The translations under genes were made by a program, and so were the position numbers. Under the pieces are notes generated by a model. It saw only the letters and a list, made by a program, of their open reading frames with translations. It had not been told where the DNA came from and made no database searches. This document shows positions 34,884 through 44,057 of a stretch of DNA of 64,000 nt, piece by piece; positions within the stretch are counted from its first letter, which is position 1, and every line of letters starts with the position of its first letter. The DNA comes from JAGCJX01 sp045638645. GTDB taxonomy: Bacteria > Bacteroidota > Bacteroidia > Bacteroidales > UBA932. Where the stretch lies: NCBI GenBank assembly GCA_045638645.1, contig JAZUBU010000016.1:62001-126000 (forward strand). The letters are read 5' to 3'.

Positions 34884-35033
34884 ATGAAAAAGTTAGTAGC
34901 CTGGTACAAAGCACAAACTCCGACAACCCAAGGTATGATTTGGATGGGCGCGCTTTTGGTCATTGGCATCATCCTCCGCTGGGATTACATTTTTGAAACC
35001 GTCAAACGATCGTTCGGTTTTTTTGGAGAATAA
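34884..35033 (+). CDS. 49-residue single-span membrane protein
   Basis: An ATG 11 bases after the acyl-CoA synthetase stop opens a 49-codon frame, beginning MKKLVAWYKAQTPTTQG, with one hydrophobic span (MIWMGALLVIGIILRWDYIF) and a short tail ending FGFFGE. It lies between the synthetase and the ferredoxin gene with the same orientation and close spacing, so it belongs to this operon. A positively charged N-terminus suggests an inside-facing N-terminal end. I do not recognise the family. Its position hints at a membrane anchor or assembly factor for the oxidoreductase, but this is inference. Confidence 0.65.
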   Translation: MKKLVAWYKAQTPTTQGMIWMGALLVIGIILRWDYIFETVKRSFGFFGE

Positions 35034-35077
35034 TTTATTAACAAACAACTTAATAACAACTTTTTAAATTAACAGTT

Positions 35078-35299
35078 ATGGCATTAAAAGGAGCTATCGT
35101 CGTTGATAACGAAAGATGCAAAGGTTGTGGTGTTTGCGTGGCAAACTGCCCTACCAATACCATTGCGTTGGCCCAAGAGGTAAACGGCAAGGGTTACAAC
35201 TTCGCCTACATGGCAAATCCTGACAGTTGTACCGGTTGTACAAACTGTGCTACCGTATGTCCCGATGCGGTAATTACCGTTTATAGAGTTAAAATTTAA
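35078..35299 (+). CDS. korD: 2-oxoacid:ferredoxin oxidoreductase delta (2x[4Fe-4S] ferredoxin) subunit
   Basis: 73 residues with two ferredoxin motifs: CKGCGVCVANCP (residues 14-25) and CTGCTNCATVCP (about 50-61). The subunit relays electrons from the TPP/FeS core to external ferredoxin. It heads the delta-alpha-beta-gamma gene order seen in KorDABC/VorDABC enzymes. Confidence 0.93.
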   Translation: MALKGAIVVDNERCKGCGVCVANCPTNTIALAQEVNGKGYNFAYMANPDSCTGCTNCATVCPDAVITVYRVKI

Positions 35300-35311
35300 T
35301 TTGGATTCAAT

Positions 35312-36388
35312 ATGGCAGAAAAGATTCTAATCAAAGGTAACGAAGCCATCGCTATTGCTGCAATTCACTGTGGTTGCGACGGTTATTTCGGTTATCCGAT
35401 TACCCCTCAATCTGAGGTAATGGAAACATTGATGAAAGAAAAACCGTGGGAAACTACCGGTATGGTTGTGCTCCAAGCGGAAAGTGAAACTTCTTCCATC
35501 AACATGGTTTACGGTGGCGCTTGCTGCGGTAAAAAAGTAATGACTTCATCTTCCAGCCCGGGTGTCAGCTTGATGGCAGAAGGTTTGAGTTATTTGGCAG
35601 GTGCTGAACTCCCCTGCTTGGTTGTAAACGTAATGCGTGGTGGTCCGGGTCTGGGTACCATCCAACCGAGCCAAGGTGACTATTTCCAAGCAACCAAAGG
35701 TGGTGGACACGGAGACTACCGTATGTACGTATTGGCTCCCGCTTCTGGACAAGATATGTATGACTTCGTTGACAAAGCATTCGAAGTTGCATTCAAATAC
35801 CGTATCCCTGCCATGATCCTGGCTGACGGTGTGATCGGTCAAATGATGGAAAAAGTAGAATTCCGTCCGATGAAACCCCGTCGTACCGAAGAAGAAGTAA
35901 AAGCACAATGCGATGCTTGGGCAACCGTAGGTAAAGGTGCTCACCGTGGTGGCAACACCATTACTTCTTTGGCATTGGATCCGGAAGTGCAAGAACGTCA
36001 CAACATCCACCTCCAAGCGAAATACAAAGAAATGGAAGAAAACGAAGTGCTCTACGAAACCTACCGTGCAGAAGACGCTGAACACTTGATCGTTGCTTTC
36101 GGTTGTATGTCCCGTATTTGCCAAAATACCGTGGATGAAGCTCGTGAAAAAGGTATCAAGATGGGTCTGATCCGTCCGATTACCCTCTTCCCCTTCCCGA
36201 AAAAAGAAATCGACGCATTTGTACCGCAACTCAAGAGCATCATGTCTGTTGAATTGAACGCAGGTCAAATGGTTGAAGACATCCGTCAAATTGCGAACGG
36301 TCGCGTACCGGTTTACTTCTACGGCCGTCAAGGTGGTATCATCCCGTCACCGGAAGAAGTTCTCGAAGCTTATTTGAAACACATTTAA
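35312..36388 (+). CDS. korA: 2-oxoacid:ferredoxin oxidoreductase alpha subunit (KorA/VorB-like)
   Basis: 358 residues. An N-terminal pyruvate-ferredoxin-oxidoreductase domain II-like fold (GNEAIAIAAIHCGCDGYFGYPITPQSEVME) with the YPITP motif binds substrate, and a C-terminal transketolase-C-like region (HLIVAFGCMSRICQNTV, GLIRPITLFPFP) is present. The enzyme decarboxylates 2-oxoglutarate or branched 2-oxoacids to acyl-CoA with ferredoxin reduction, and can run in reverse. Sequence reading does not separate Kor from Vor. Codon bias indicates high expression. Confidence 0.9.
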   Translation: MAEKILIKGNEAIAIAAIHCGCDGYFGYPITPQSEVMETLMKEKPWETTGMVVLQAESETSSINMVYGGACCGKKVMTSSSSPGVSLMAEGLSYLAGAELPCLVVNVMRGGPGLGTIQPSQGDYFQATKGGGHGDYRMYVLAPASGQDMYDFVDKAFEVAFKYRIPAMILADGVIGQMMEKVEFRPMKPRRTEEEVKAQCDAWATVGKGAHRGGNTITSLALDPEVQERHNIHLQAKYKEMEENEVLYETYRAEDAEHLIVAFGCMSRICQNTVDEAREKGIKMGLIRPITLFPFPKKEIDAFVPQLKSIMSVELNAGQMVEDIRQIANGRVPVYFYGRQGGIIPSPEEVLEAYLKHI

Positions 36389-36399
36389 TTTAGAGCACT

Positions 36400-37161
36400 A
36401 TGGATATCAAAGATATTATCAAACCCGAAAACAAGGTGTATGGCAGAACCCCTGTTTTGAAAGAAAATGTGATGCACTATTGTCCCGGCTGCTCACACGG
36501 TACCGTTCACAAACTCGTTGCTGAAGTTATCGAAGAAATGGGCATCCAAGACAAAACCATCGGTATTTCACCGGTAGGTTGCTCTGTATTCGCCTACAAC
36601 TACTTGGATATTGACTGGCAACAAGCCGCTCACGGTCGTGCACCGGCCTTGGCAACAGCTACCAAACGTTTGAACCCTGACAAATACGTGTTCACTTACC
36701 AAGGTGACGGTGACTTGGCTTCCATCGGTTGTGCAGAAATCATGCACGCTTGCAGCCGCGGTGAAAACATCGTTGTCATCTTCATCAACAACGCCATCTA
36801 CGGTATGACCGGTGGACAAATGGCTCCGACCACCTTGTTGGGCATGGTTACTGCAACCACTCCCTACGGTCGTGACCCGAAACTCAACGGTTTCCCGCTC
36901 AAAATCACCGAACTGATTGCTCAATTGGAAGGTACTTGCTACGTAACCCGTCAATCTGTTCAAAATCCGGCTTCTGCCCGCAAAGCGAAAAAAGCAATCC
37001 GCAAAGCGTTTGAAAACCAAGCGATGGGCAAAGGTACCTCCTTCGTAGAAATCGTTGGTACTTGCAACTCCGGATGGAAGATGACACCCGTGAAAGCAAA
37101 CAAATGGATGGAAGAAAACATGTTCCCCTTCTATCCCCTCGGAGACATGAAAGACAGATAA
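36400..37161 (+). CDS. korB: 2-oxoacid:ferredoxin oxidoreductase beta (TPP-binding) subunit
   Basis: 253 residues. The TPP domain is shown by YCPGCSHGTVHKL, which includes a cluster-binding CxxC, and by GDGDLASIGCAEIMHA followed by VVIFINNAIYGMTGGQMAPTT. In this family the sequence holds the TPP pyrophosphate-binding GDG...NN motif. Pairs with the alpha subunit encoded 11 bases upstream; gamma follows after 21 bases. Confidence 0.92.
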   Translation: MDIKDIIKPENKVYGRTPVLKENVMHYCPGCSHGTVHKLVAEVIEEMGIQDKTIGISPVGCSVFAYNYLDIDWQQAAHGRAPALATATKRLNPDKYVFTYQGDGDLASIGCAEIMHACSRGENIVVIFINNAIYGMTGGQMAPTTLLGMVTATTPYGRDPKLNGFPLKITELIAQLEGTCYVTRQSVQNPASARKAKKAIRKAFENQAMGKGTSFVEIVGTCNSGWKMTPVKANKWMEENMFPFYPLGDMKDR

Positions 37162-37182
37162 TAATTAAACAGTAACATATTT

Positions 37183-37734
37183 ATGAAAGAAGAAATCATC
37201 ATTGCCGGTTTCGGGGGACAAGGTGTTTTATCAATGGGTAAAATCTTGGCTTACTCCGGTATTATGCAAGATCAAGAAGTAGCATGGATGCCTTCATACG
37301 GTCCGGAAATGCGTGGCGGTACTGCCAACGTAACCGTTATCCTCAGCGATGACCGCATCAGCTCTCCGATCTTGAGCAAATTTGATACAGCTATCATCCT
37401 GAACCAACAATCGTTGGACAAATTTGAATCTCGCGTAAAACCGGGTGGATTGTTGATCTACGATCCCAACGGAATTACCCGTCACCCTGAAAGAACAGAC
37501 ATCACCGTTTGCCGCATCGCAGCCGTGGATGAATCTGCCAAATTGGGTAACGCAAAAGCATACAACATGGTGGTATTGGGTGCATTCCTGAAAATGAAAC
37601 CCATCGTGACCATGGAAAACGTAGTGAAAGGCTTGAAGAAATCCATTCCTTCCCGCCACCACCACTTGATTCCGATGAACGAAGAAGCCATCAACGTAGG
37701 TATGAACGCAATTGAAATTGTAAACCAATTGTAA
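37183..37734 (+). CDS. korC: 2-oxoacid:ferredoxin oxidoreductase gamma subunit
   Basis: 183 residues. Begins with the POR gamma signature EEIIIAGFGGQGVLSMGKILA and contains WMPSYGPEMRGGTANVTVILSD, typical of the catalytic gamma domain (POR_N family, CoA-binding region). Last gene of the cluster; a terminator follows 22 bases after its stop. Confidence 0.92.
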   Translation: MKEEIIIAGFGGQGVLSMGKILAYSGIMQDQEVAWMPSYGPEMRGGTANVTVILSDDRISSPILSKFDTAIILNQQSLDKFESRVKPGGLLIYDPNGITRHPERTDITVCRIAAVDESAKLGNAKAYNMVVLGAFLKMKPIVTMENVVKGLKKSIPSRHHHLIPMNEEAINVGMNAIEIVNQL

Positions 37735-37756
37735 TCACCAACCTACGGATCAATGA

Positions 37757-37790
37757 AAGAGGGCTGCCGGTCGTCAGCCCTCTTCTATTT
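37757..37790. terminator. Probable bidirectional terminator between korC and a membrane protein gene
   Basis: AAGAGGGCTG (37757-37766) pairs with CAGCCCTCTT (37775-37784) around an 8-base loop, followed by CTATTTTTC on the plus strand. It sits between convergent genes; the plus-strand direction has the better U-tract. Confidence 0.85.
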
Positions 37791-37812
37791 TTCTTTATCC
37801 GAAACCCGTTGT

Positions 37813-38400
37813 TTAATACAATTCCGAGTTGGAGAAATTTCTCCATCCCATGAAAGCATAAACCAAAACAACTACGGAACAGATGATGCCCAAGAACGGA
37901 ATGAAGGCCAGAACGATGCCAATCAACGAAACCAGCATCATCGTCCACAATTGTTGTGCACCTTTGGCAGCCAACTCGTCGATAGGCAACTTACGCAAAA
38001 TACCAAAACCCTGCATCATGAACACAAATCCGATGATGTTGAAGATGAGTCCTACGATTCCCAAGAACGGAATGATATCCAGAATCGTACCAACCAATCC
38101 AAACAGGGCTCCTCTGTAAATTTTGGCAGTACCTTCTTCCATTTTTGTACCAACTGCACTATCACGCATTCCCTTGATACCCAAGAAGTAATAAATGTAT
38201 CCCAACAATCCTAAGATGCCTACGATGATCGGACCGAGGAATCCACCGGCTCCTTCACCGGAAGCCAAGGAGGCCAGGGCGGCGGCACCTGAAATCAAAG
38301 CAATGATTGCTCCTACAACGCCTGTCAACAATGTGTACGTCAAAAATCCATAGAAAGCTTTGTTTACGCTTGCTTTCCAAAGTTCAGCTTTATTTTCCAT
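37813..38400 (-). CDS. Multi-pass membrane protein of unknown function
   Basis: 195 residues with about five hydrophobic helices. A Gly/Ala-rich first pair (FLTYTLLTGVVGAIIALISG) is followed by GPIIVGILGLLGYIYYFLGI, a charged loop (KGMRDSAVGTKMEEGTAK) and three more spans, the last reading IICSVVVLVYAFMGWRNF. The segment IPFLG occurs twice (near residues 118 and 168), suggesting an internal duplication. No family is recognised. A -7 box lies upstream. Confidence 0.65.
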   Translation of the reverse strand: MENKAELWKASVNKAFYGFLTYTLLTGVVGAIIALISGAAALASLASGEGAGGFLGPIIVGILGLLGYIYYFLGIKGMRDSAVGTKMEEGTAKIYRGALFGLVGTILDIIPFLGIVGLIFNIIGFVFMMQGFGILRKLPIDELAAKGAQQLWTMMLVSLIGIVLAFIPFLGIICSVVVLVYAFMGWRNFSNSELY

Positions 38401-38434
38401 AGTACTAACTATTAAAATGATTAAAAATCTTTTC

Positions 38435-38442
38435 CAAAGGTA
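38435..38442 (-). promoter_or_regulatory. Putative -7 box for the membrane protein gene
   Basis: Minus-strand TACCTTTG matches TAnnTTTG about 35 bases before the ATG. The TTTG element is not found at 19 bases. Confidence 0.45.
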
Positions 38443-38483
38443 CTCATTTTTCTTTGTGTAAGCTACAATTCATCCTCAGAATA

Positions 38484-39590
38484 TTACTTCTTGCCCACAC
38501 TGCTCTCCAACCAGGCGGTATTCTCCAGATACCAACGGACCGTTCGCTCAATGCCTTCCTCAAACTGCAAGGCAGGTTCCCAACCCAACTCCCGCTGGAT
38601 TTTTGTAGAATCAATGGCATAGCGCAAATCATGACCGGCACGATCCGCAACGAACGAAATCAATTCCTCACTGAATCCTTCCGGATGGCCCAATTGCCGG
38701 TCCACCGTTCGCACCAACACCCGAATCAAGTCGATGTTTTTCCATTCATTGAATCCACCGACGTTGTACGTTTCCCCTACCTTCCCTTTGTGGAAAATCA
38801 GATCGATGGCACGGGCATGATCTTCAACATACAGCCAATCCCGGACGTTTTCCCCTTTTCCATAAACCGGCAGAGGTTTTCGTTCCAGAATATTCTTGAT
38901 AAACAAGGGAATCAACTTCTCCGGATACTGGTTCGGCCCATAATTGTTCGAACAGTTACTGATCACGACGGGCAAACCATAGGTATCGTGAAAAGCGCGC
39001 ACCAGGTGATCGGACGAAGCCTTGGACGCTGAATACGGTGAGTGGGGCCGATACTTGTCCGTCTCCCGGAAAAAATCGGTACCATAGGCCAGATGGTGTT
39101 CTCCGGATGAGGCCTTGGTCTGGAACGGAGGCTCAATTCCTTGCGGATGCGTCATTTCCAGGGCGCCATAGACTTCATCGGTAGAAATATGGTAGAAGCG
39201 GTTACCCTCATAAGGTTGCTCAGCTTCCCCCCAAACGGTTTTGGCAGCCTGCAACAGCGAAAGCGTCCCCAAGACATTGGTCCGGGCAAAGGTAAACGGA
39301 TCCTCAATGCTCCGATCCACATGACTTTCTGCAGCCAGGTGTACAATTCCGGTTACTTGCTCTCGACGGAGTAAATCCAGAACAAGTTCAAAATCACAGA
39401 TATCCCCTTGAACAAACGTATAATTCGGCAAATGTTCCACGTCCCGAAGGTTCTCCAGGTTACCGGCATAGGTCAATTTATCCAGATTGATGATCCGATA
39501 CTGCGGATATTGCGTTGCAAACAAACGGACCACGTGACTGCCGATGAAACCGGCACCGCCCGTAATCAATAAGGTCTTTTGATACTTCAT
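38484..39590 (-). CDS. rfbB: dTDP-glucose 4,6-dehydratase
   Basis: 368 residues from the ATG at 39590. An extended short-chain dehydrogenase fold is shown by LLITGGAGFIGSHVVRLF, the active-site HISTDEVYGAL and YSASKASSDHLVRA, plus YGPNQYPEKLIPLFI. RmlB converts dTDP-glucose to dTDP-4-keto-6-deoxyglucose, the second step of dTDP-rhamnose and related sugars. rfbA lies 13 bases upstream. rfbC and rfbD are not in the window, so the final dTDP-sugar cannot be named. Confidence 0.94.
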   Translation of the reverse strand: MKYQKTLLITGGAGFIGSHVVRLFATQYPQYRIINLDKLTYAGNLENLRDVEHLPNYTFVQGDICDFELVLDLLRREQVTGIVHLAAESHVDRSIEDPFTFARTNVLGTLSLLQAAKTVWGEAEQPYEGNRFYHISTDEVYGALEMTHPQGIEPPFQTKASSGEHHLAYGTDFFRETDKYRPHSPYSASKASSDHLVRAFHDTYGLPVVISNCSNNYGPNQYPEKLIPLFIKNILERKPLPVYGKGENVRDWLYVEDHARAIDLIFHKGKVGETYNVGGFNEWKNIDLIRVLVRTVDRQLGHPEGFSEELISFVADRAGHDLRYAIDSTKIQRELGWEPALQFEEGIERTVRWYLENTAWLESSVGKK

Positions 39591-39603
39591 AAATTTCTTC
39601 AAG

Positions 39604-40506
<903 letters not shown>

Positions 40507-40529
40507 ATTGACACTGAATTTTTACAAAA

Positions 40530-41561
40530 TTAACGAATCTCTTCCGAATATCCATTCGGATTGTTCTTCTGCCAGTTCCAGGCATCCCGGCACATGTCTT
40601 CGATGCCGTACTCTGCCACCCAACCCAACTCGTTCCGCGCCTTGGTGGAATCACTGTAACAAACCGCAATGTCCCCCGGACGACGATCCTGAATGCGGTA
40701 AGGGATGGCCACACCATTGACCCGTTCAAAGGTCTTCACGAGATCCAACACAGAATATCCGGTACCCGTACCCAGGTTATAAACTACTGCACCACACTGT
40801 TTTTCAATGGCAGACAGGGCACAAACATGCCCCCTGGCCAAATCCACCACATGGATAAAATCCCGGACCCCCGTACCATCGGGTGTATCGTAGTCATTGC
40901 CAAACACTCCCAACTCCGGACGTTTTCCTACAGCCACTTGCGTAATGTACGGCATCAGGTTATTCGGTATCCCGTTGGGATTTTCCCCAATACGTCCGCT
41001 GGGATGTGCACCGATCGGATTGAAGTAGCGCAGCAGAACCACGTTCCACTCCGGATCCGCTTTCTGCACATCCATCAGCACCTCCTCCAGCATGCTTTTG
41101 GTCTGACCGTACGGATTGGTGCAACGGCCTTTCGGACAATCCTCGGTAATCGGTATTTGGGTAGGATTGCCGTAGACGGTCGCTGAAGATGAGAAAACCA
41201 GGTTCTTGCAGCCGTGTTTTCGCAACTGATCCACCAGAACAAACGTGCTGTTCATGTTATTCTCGTAGTATTCGAGCGGCTTTGCAACGGATTCGCCAAC
41301 CGCTTTCAGTCCGGCAAAATGAATGCAAGCATGGATCGGATGCAAGCTCAGGATTTCATCCATCGCCACGGCATCGCGGACATCCACCTCATAAAAAGGA
41401 AAATTCTTCCCAATGATCTGGGCTACACGAAAAAGGGCCTCCTTTTGTGCATTGACCAGGTTGTCCACAACAACAAATTCATAACCGGCTTTATCCAGTT
41501 CTATCAACGTATGACTACCGATGTAGCCTGCGCCGCCGGTCACCAAGATTGTTTTACTCAT
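40530..41561 (-). CDS. galE: UDP-glucose 4-epimerase
   Basis: 343 residues. The NAD-binding motif ILVTGGAGYIGSHT, the catalytic Ser/Tyr region FSSSATVYG and NPYGQTKSMLEEVL, and RYFNPIGAHPSG match GalE. It interconverts UDP-glucose and UDP-galactose (or the GlcNAc forms). First gene of the three-gene nucleotide-sugar run; 23 bases before rfbA. Confidence 0.94.
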   Translation of the reverse strand: MSKTILVTGGAGYIGSHTLIELDKAGYEFVVVDNLVNAQKEALFRVAQIIGKNFPFYEVDVRDAVAMDEILSLHPIHACIHFAGLKAVGESVAKPLEYYENNMNSTFVLVDQLRKHGCKNLVFSSSATVYGNPTQIPITEDCPKGRCTNPYGQTKSMLEEVLMDVQKADPEWNVVLLRYFNPIGAHPSGRIGENPNGIPNNLMPYITQVAVGKRPELGVFGNDYDTPDGTGVRDFIHVVDLARGHVCALSAIEKQCGAVVYNLGTGTGYSVLDLVKTFERVNGVAIPYRIQDRRPGDIAVCYSDSTKARNELGWVAEYGIEDMCRDAWNWQKNNPNGYSEEIR

Positions 41562-41582
41562 ATTCAGCTTCTATGATTTTGG

Positions 41583-41614
41583 CAAATTTAAGAAAATCAT
41601 CCCCGACTCCCAAC
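41583..41614 (-). promoter_or_regulatory. Probable galE promoter
   Basis: Minus-strand TAAATTTG (41590-41583) matches TAnnTTTG 22 bases before the ATG. GTTG at 41614-41611 is a one-mismatch TTTG at a 20-base spacing. Confidence 0.55.
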
Positions 41615-41627
41615 CGGGATCACCAAA

Positions 41628-41737
41628 ACGGAGAAGAAAATGCGCTTTTTTCTTCTCCGTTGCCCATCAGGCGACAAATATGGTGTCCGGCCCTTGTGGA
41701 ATTACGTTTTCCACAAGCCGTGGAAATCCATTTGGAT
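41628..41737. other. Run of three hairpins in the divergent galE/lipoprotein region
   Basis: The first hairpin is ACGGAGAAGAAAA (41628-41640) against TTTTCTTCTCCGT (41648-41660). The second is CTTGTGGAA (41693-41701) against TTCCACAAG (41709-41717). The third is AATCC/GGATT with an ATTT loop (41724-41737). On the minus strand the first hairpin is followed by TTTT and looks like a terminator, yet no annotated gene reads into it. The region may hold a small RNA, but this is not shown. Confidence 0.45.
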
Positions 41738-41797
41738 TCTCTTTCCATCCGTTGTCAGCAATAAATCCCAATATCTGTGCCAGAATCAGAAGAATCT

Positions 41798-41828
41798 TTT
41801 GGTAAATGATTTCTTATGTATATTTTTG
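41798..41828 (+). promoter_or_regulatory. Consensus promoter of the lipoprotein gene
   Basis: TTTG (41798-41801), exactly 19 bases, then TATTTTTG (41821-41828): a full match to the Bacteroidetes promoter. It lies 20 bases before the ATG. Confidence 0.8.
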
Positions 41829-41848
41829 TAAAAAAATTATAACGAATT

Positions 41849-42739
41849 ATGAAATACTTATCCTGGATGATGGGAGTGATGCTGGCCTCCCTATTCATCA
41901 TCTCCTGCAAAGATGTTCCCTCAGAAACTGACAAACCGGGAACACCCAGCGATCCGGAACTTCCGCAAGAACTGATCCTGCTTTCCGATTCCATCCGCAT
42001 TGCAGCCAATGCCAAAGACACGGTCTTTTTCCAAGTGATCCACAAGGTGGGTACTCAGGAAACCGATGTGACCAGCCAGGCAAGCATCCGTCAGCTGGAA
42101 GGCGACACCTTGGAATTCCCTCATTTTTATACAGGAAAGGAAGGTACCTACCTGTTCCAGGCATCGTACGCAGAACTCACTTCCCAAGTGGTGAGCATCG
42201 AGGCGTATGTTCCGGAAGTACAGGATCCGGGAACCACCTATCAAGTCGGAGACCTCTACCGTGTTGGTAATGTAGAAGGTGTTGTTTTCCAAGTGAGTGA
42301 AGACGGCAAACACGGCATGATTGTTTCCTTGGATGAAGCCTTCTGCCCCTGGTCTGATATCTATGCTCAGGTAGGCGCATTCTACATGAGTGGAGAAACC
42401 AACTGCTGGGCCATTTACGACGAACCCGATTGGGAAAAACATTATCCGGCGGCAAAATGGTGCTACGACCACGGTGAAGGATGGTTCCTCCCCTGCTACG
42501 AAGAACTGGAAATCCTCTGGAAGGCATACAACAACGGCAACGAACAGTTGAATCCGGATGCACATGCCATTTTTGAAGAACACTTCACCGATCCGGTAGA
42601 ACTGGGAACCCACTATTGGTCTTCCACAGAAATCAACGACGAAATGGCCACGACCTTTGCCTTCATCGTCAACGATGTTACCTGTACCAATCCCTACAAG
42701 ACCAGTAACATGGCGGTACGTGCGGTACGTAAATTCTAA
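41849..42739 (+). CDS. Lipoprotein with DUF1566-like (lectin-fold) C-terminal domain
   Basis: 296 residues. The lipoprotein signal ends SLFIISC with Cys20. Residues 40-125 look like a beta-sandwich (DSIRIAANAKDTVFFQVIH, GTYLFQASY). The C-terminal part begins YQVGDLYRVGNVEGVVF and contains GWFLPCYEELEILWKAYN, HYWSSTE and MAVRAVRKF, the pattern of DUF1566/Fib_succ_major-type domains related to C-type lectin folds. Such domains occur at the tips of Bacteroidetes surface proteins. Probably surface-exposed. No SusCD genes are nearby. Function unknown. Confidence 0.75.
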   Translation: MKYLSWMMGVMLASLFIISCKDVPSETDKPGTPSDPELPQELILLSDSIRIAANAKDTVFFQVIHKVGTQETDVTSQASIRQLEGDTLEFPHFYTGKEGTYLFQASYAELTSQVVSIEAYVPEVQDPGTTYQVGDLYRVGNVEGVVFQVSEDGKHGMIVSLDEAFCPWSDIYAQVGAFYMSGETNCWAIYDEPDWEKHYPAAKWCYDHGEGWFLPCYEELEILWKAYNNGNEQLNPDAHAIFEEHFTDPVELGTHYWSSTEINDEMATTFAFIVNDVTCTNPYKTSNMAVRAVRKF

Positions 42740-42772
42740 GGCAGTATTGCTTCTTTATACGAATAGATTTGC

Positions 42773-42780
42773 TACATTTG
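42773..42780 (+). promoter_or_regulatory. Putative -7 box for the DUF4923 gene
   Basis: TACATTTG, 19 bases before the ATG at 42799. It lies within the longer upstream reading frame, arguing that translation starts at 42799. Confidence 0.5.
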
Positions 42781-42798
42781 TGGCAAATCTATTTTTTT

Positions 42799-43428
42799 AT
42801 GAAAACAGTAAACCTAGTACGAATTGCGATCTGCTCGTTTCTCTTATGTTTTGGAGCACATGCGAAAGCCCAATCCTGGAAAGACCTGCTAAACAAGGTA
42901 ACCGACAACTCTACAGTACAGGATCTGGTGGAAGACCTGACAGGAAGCAACAAACCGACAGACATTGTGGGCACTTGGGAGTATTCCGGGGCTGCAGTGG
43001 GCCTGGAGAGTGAAAACTTCTTGAAGAATGTAGCCGCAGACGTGGCTGTCAATGCGGTTACGGAAAAATTGAATCCCTACCTCAACAAAATTGGCTTGCG
43101 CAAAGGAACTTTTTCATACCAATTCTCCAGCAATAAAAGTTTCTCCACTCACTTCAAGGACAAACAAATCAATGGAACCTACAGCCTGGACGCATCCAAA
43201 GATGCGCTGACATTGAGCTATGGAAAGTCCCTGAAGTTACTAAAAATGAGTGGAAAGGTCGATCGCGATGATGACCGTCTCAAAATTCTCTTTCCGGCAG
43301 ACAAATTGGTAAATTTCCTGGAACTTCTTTCGACGAATGCCAAAGATGAATCCTTATCGGCCCTCGTAGAATTGTGCAAACAATACGACGGAGTCTATCT
43401 GGGATTTGAATTAACCCTCAAGAAATAA
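42799..43428 (+). CDS. DUF4923 family secreted protein
   Basis: 209 residues from the ATG at 42799. A signal peptide ends near HAKAQS (about residue 25). The core reads SWKDLLNKVTDNSTVQDLVEDL, IVGTWEYSGAAVGLESENFL, LRKGTFSYQF and INGTYSLDASKDALTL. This order of GTW and GTY beta-strands is the lipocalin-like DUF4923 pattern of Bacteroidetes. Function unknown. Monocistronic; the convergent wbpD gene ends 40 bases downstream. Confidence 0.82.
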   Translation: MKTVNLVRIAICSFLLCFGAHAKAQSWKDLLNKVTDNSTVQDLVEDLTGSNKPTDIVGTWEYSGAAVGLESENFLKNVAADVAVNAVTEKLNPYLNKIGLRKGTFSYQFSSNKSFSTHFKDKQINGTYSLDASKDALTLSYGKSLKLLKMSGKVDRDDDRLKILFPADKLVNFLELLSTNAKDESLSALVELCKQYDGVYLGFELTLKK

Positions 43429-43467
43429 CAACCTGCCAGGAGCAGGCGTGTCCGCAAGTCCGCAAGG

Positions 43468-44046
43468 CTACCGTTTCGCCACTTTTCCTTGAGACAGTTG
43501 ATACACCTCACCCGTCTCAGGACAGGTGGCGATTCCTTCTTCATTGAATGCCAAACGATGGCCTGCCCGTGAAACCCAACCGATCTGACGAGCAGGATTT
43601 CCGACTACCAGTGCATAGGCCGGCACTTCGTCCACCACAACGGTACCTGCCCCCACAAAAGCATAGGGGCCGACATCATGACCACAGACCAAGGTCGCAT
43701 TGGCCCCGATGGTAGCTCCCTTTCCGATCCGGGTAGCGCGGTACTGGTCCCGACGGACAAACGCACTGCGAGGATTGATGACGTTGGTAAAGACACAGGA
43801 GGGACCCAAAAACACATCGTCTTCACAAACCACCCCCGTGTACAAGGACACATTGTTCTGTACCTTTACGTTGCGGCCCAATACCACATCCGGGGATATG
43901 ACGACATTTTGTCCAATATTGCAGTCCGGTCCGACCTGACAGCCCGACATCAAATGGGAAAAATGCCAAATCTTCGTACCGGCTCCTACTTGGGCCCCTT
44001 CATCAATGACGGCCGTCTCGTGAGCAAAATAAGGTTTCTCCTGCAT
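43468..44046 (-). CDS. wbpD: Nucleotide-sugar N-acetyltransferase, left-handed beta-helix (WbpD/WlbB-like)
   Basis: 192 residues. Hexapeptide repeats run through most of the protein: IDEGAQVGAGTKIWHFSHL, VGPDCNIGQNVVISPDVVLG, VGAGTVVVDEVPAYALVVGNPARQIG. WbpD adds the 3-acetyl group to UDP-2-acetamido-3-amino-glucuronate, giving UDP-2,3-diacetamido-glucuronate. The HXXD catalytic region is not aligned here. Its place after wbpB and wbpE strongly supports the assignment. Confidence 0.88.
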   Translation of the reverse strand: MQEKPYFAHETAVIDEGAQVGAGTKIWHFSHLMSGCQVGPDCNIGQNVVISPDVVLGRNVKVQNNVSLYTGVVCEDDVFLGPSCVFTNVINPRSAFVRRDQYRATRIGKGATIGANATLVCGHDVGPYAFVGAGTVVVDEVPAYALVVGNPARQIGWVSRAGHRLAFNEEGIATCPETGEVYQLSQGKVAKR

Positions 44047-44057
44047 CGTAACTGTTT

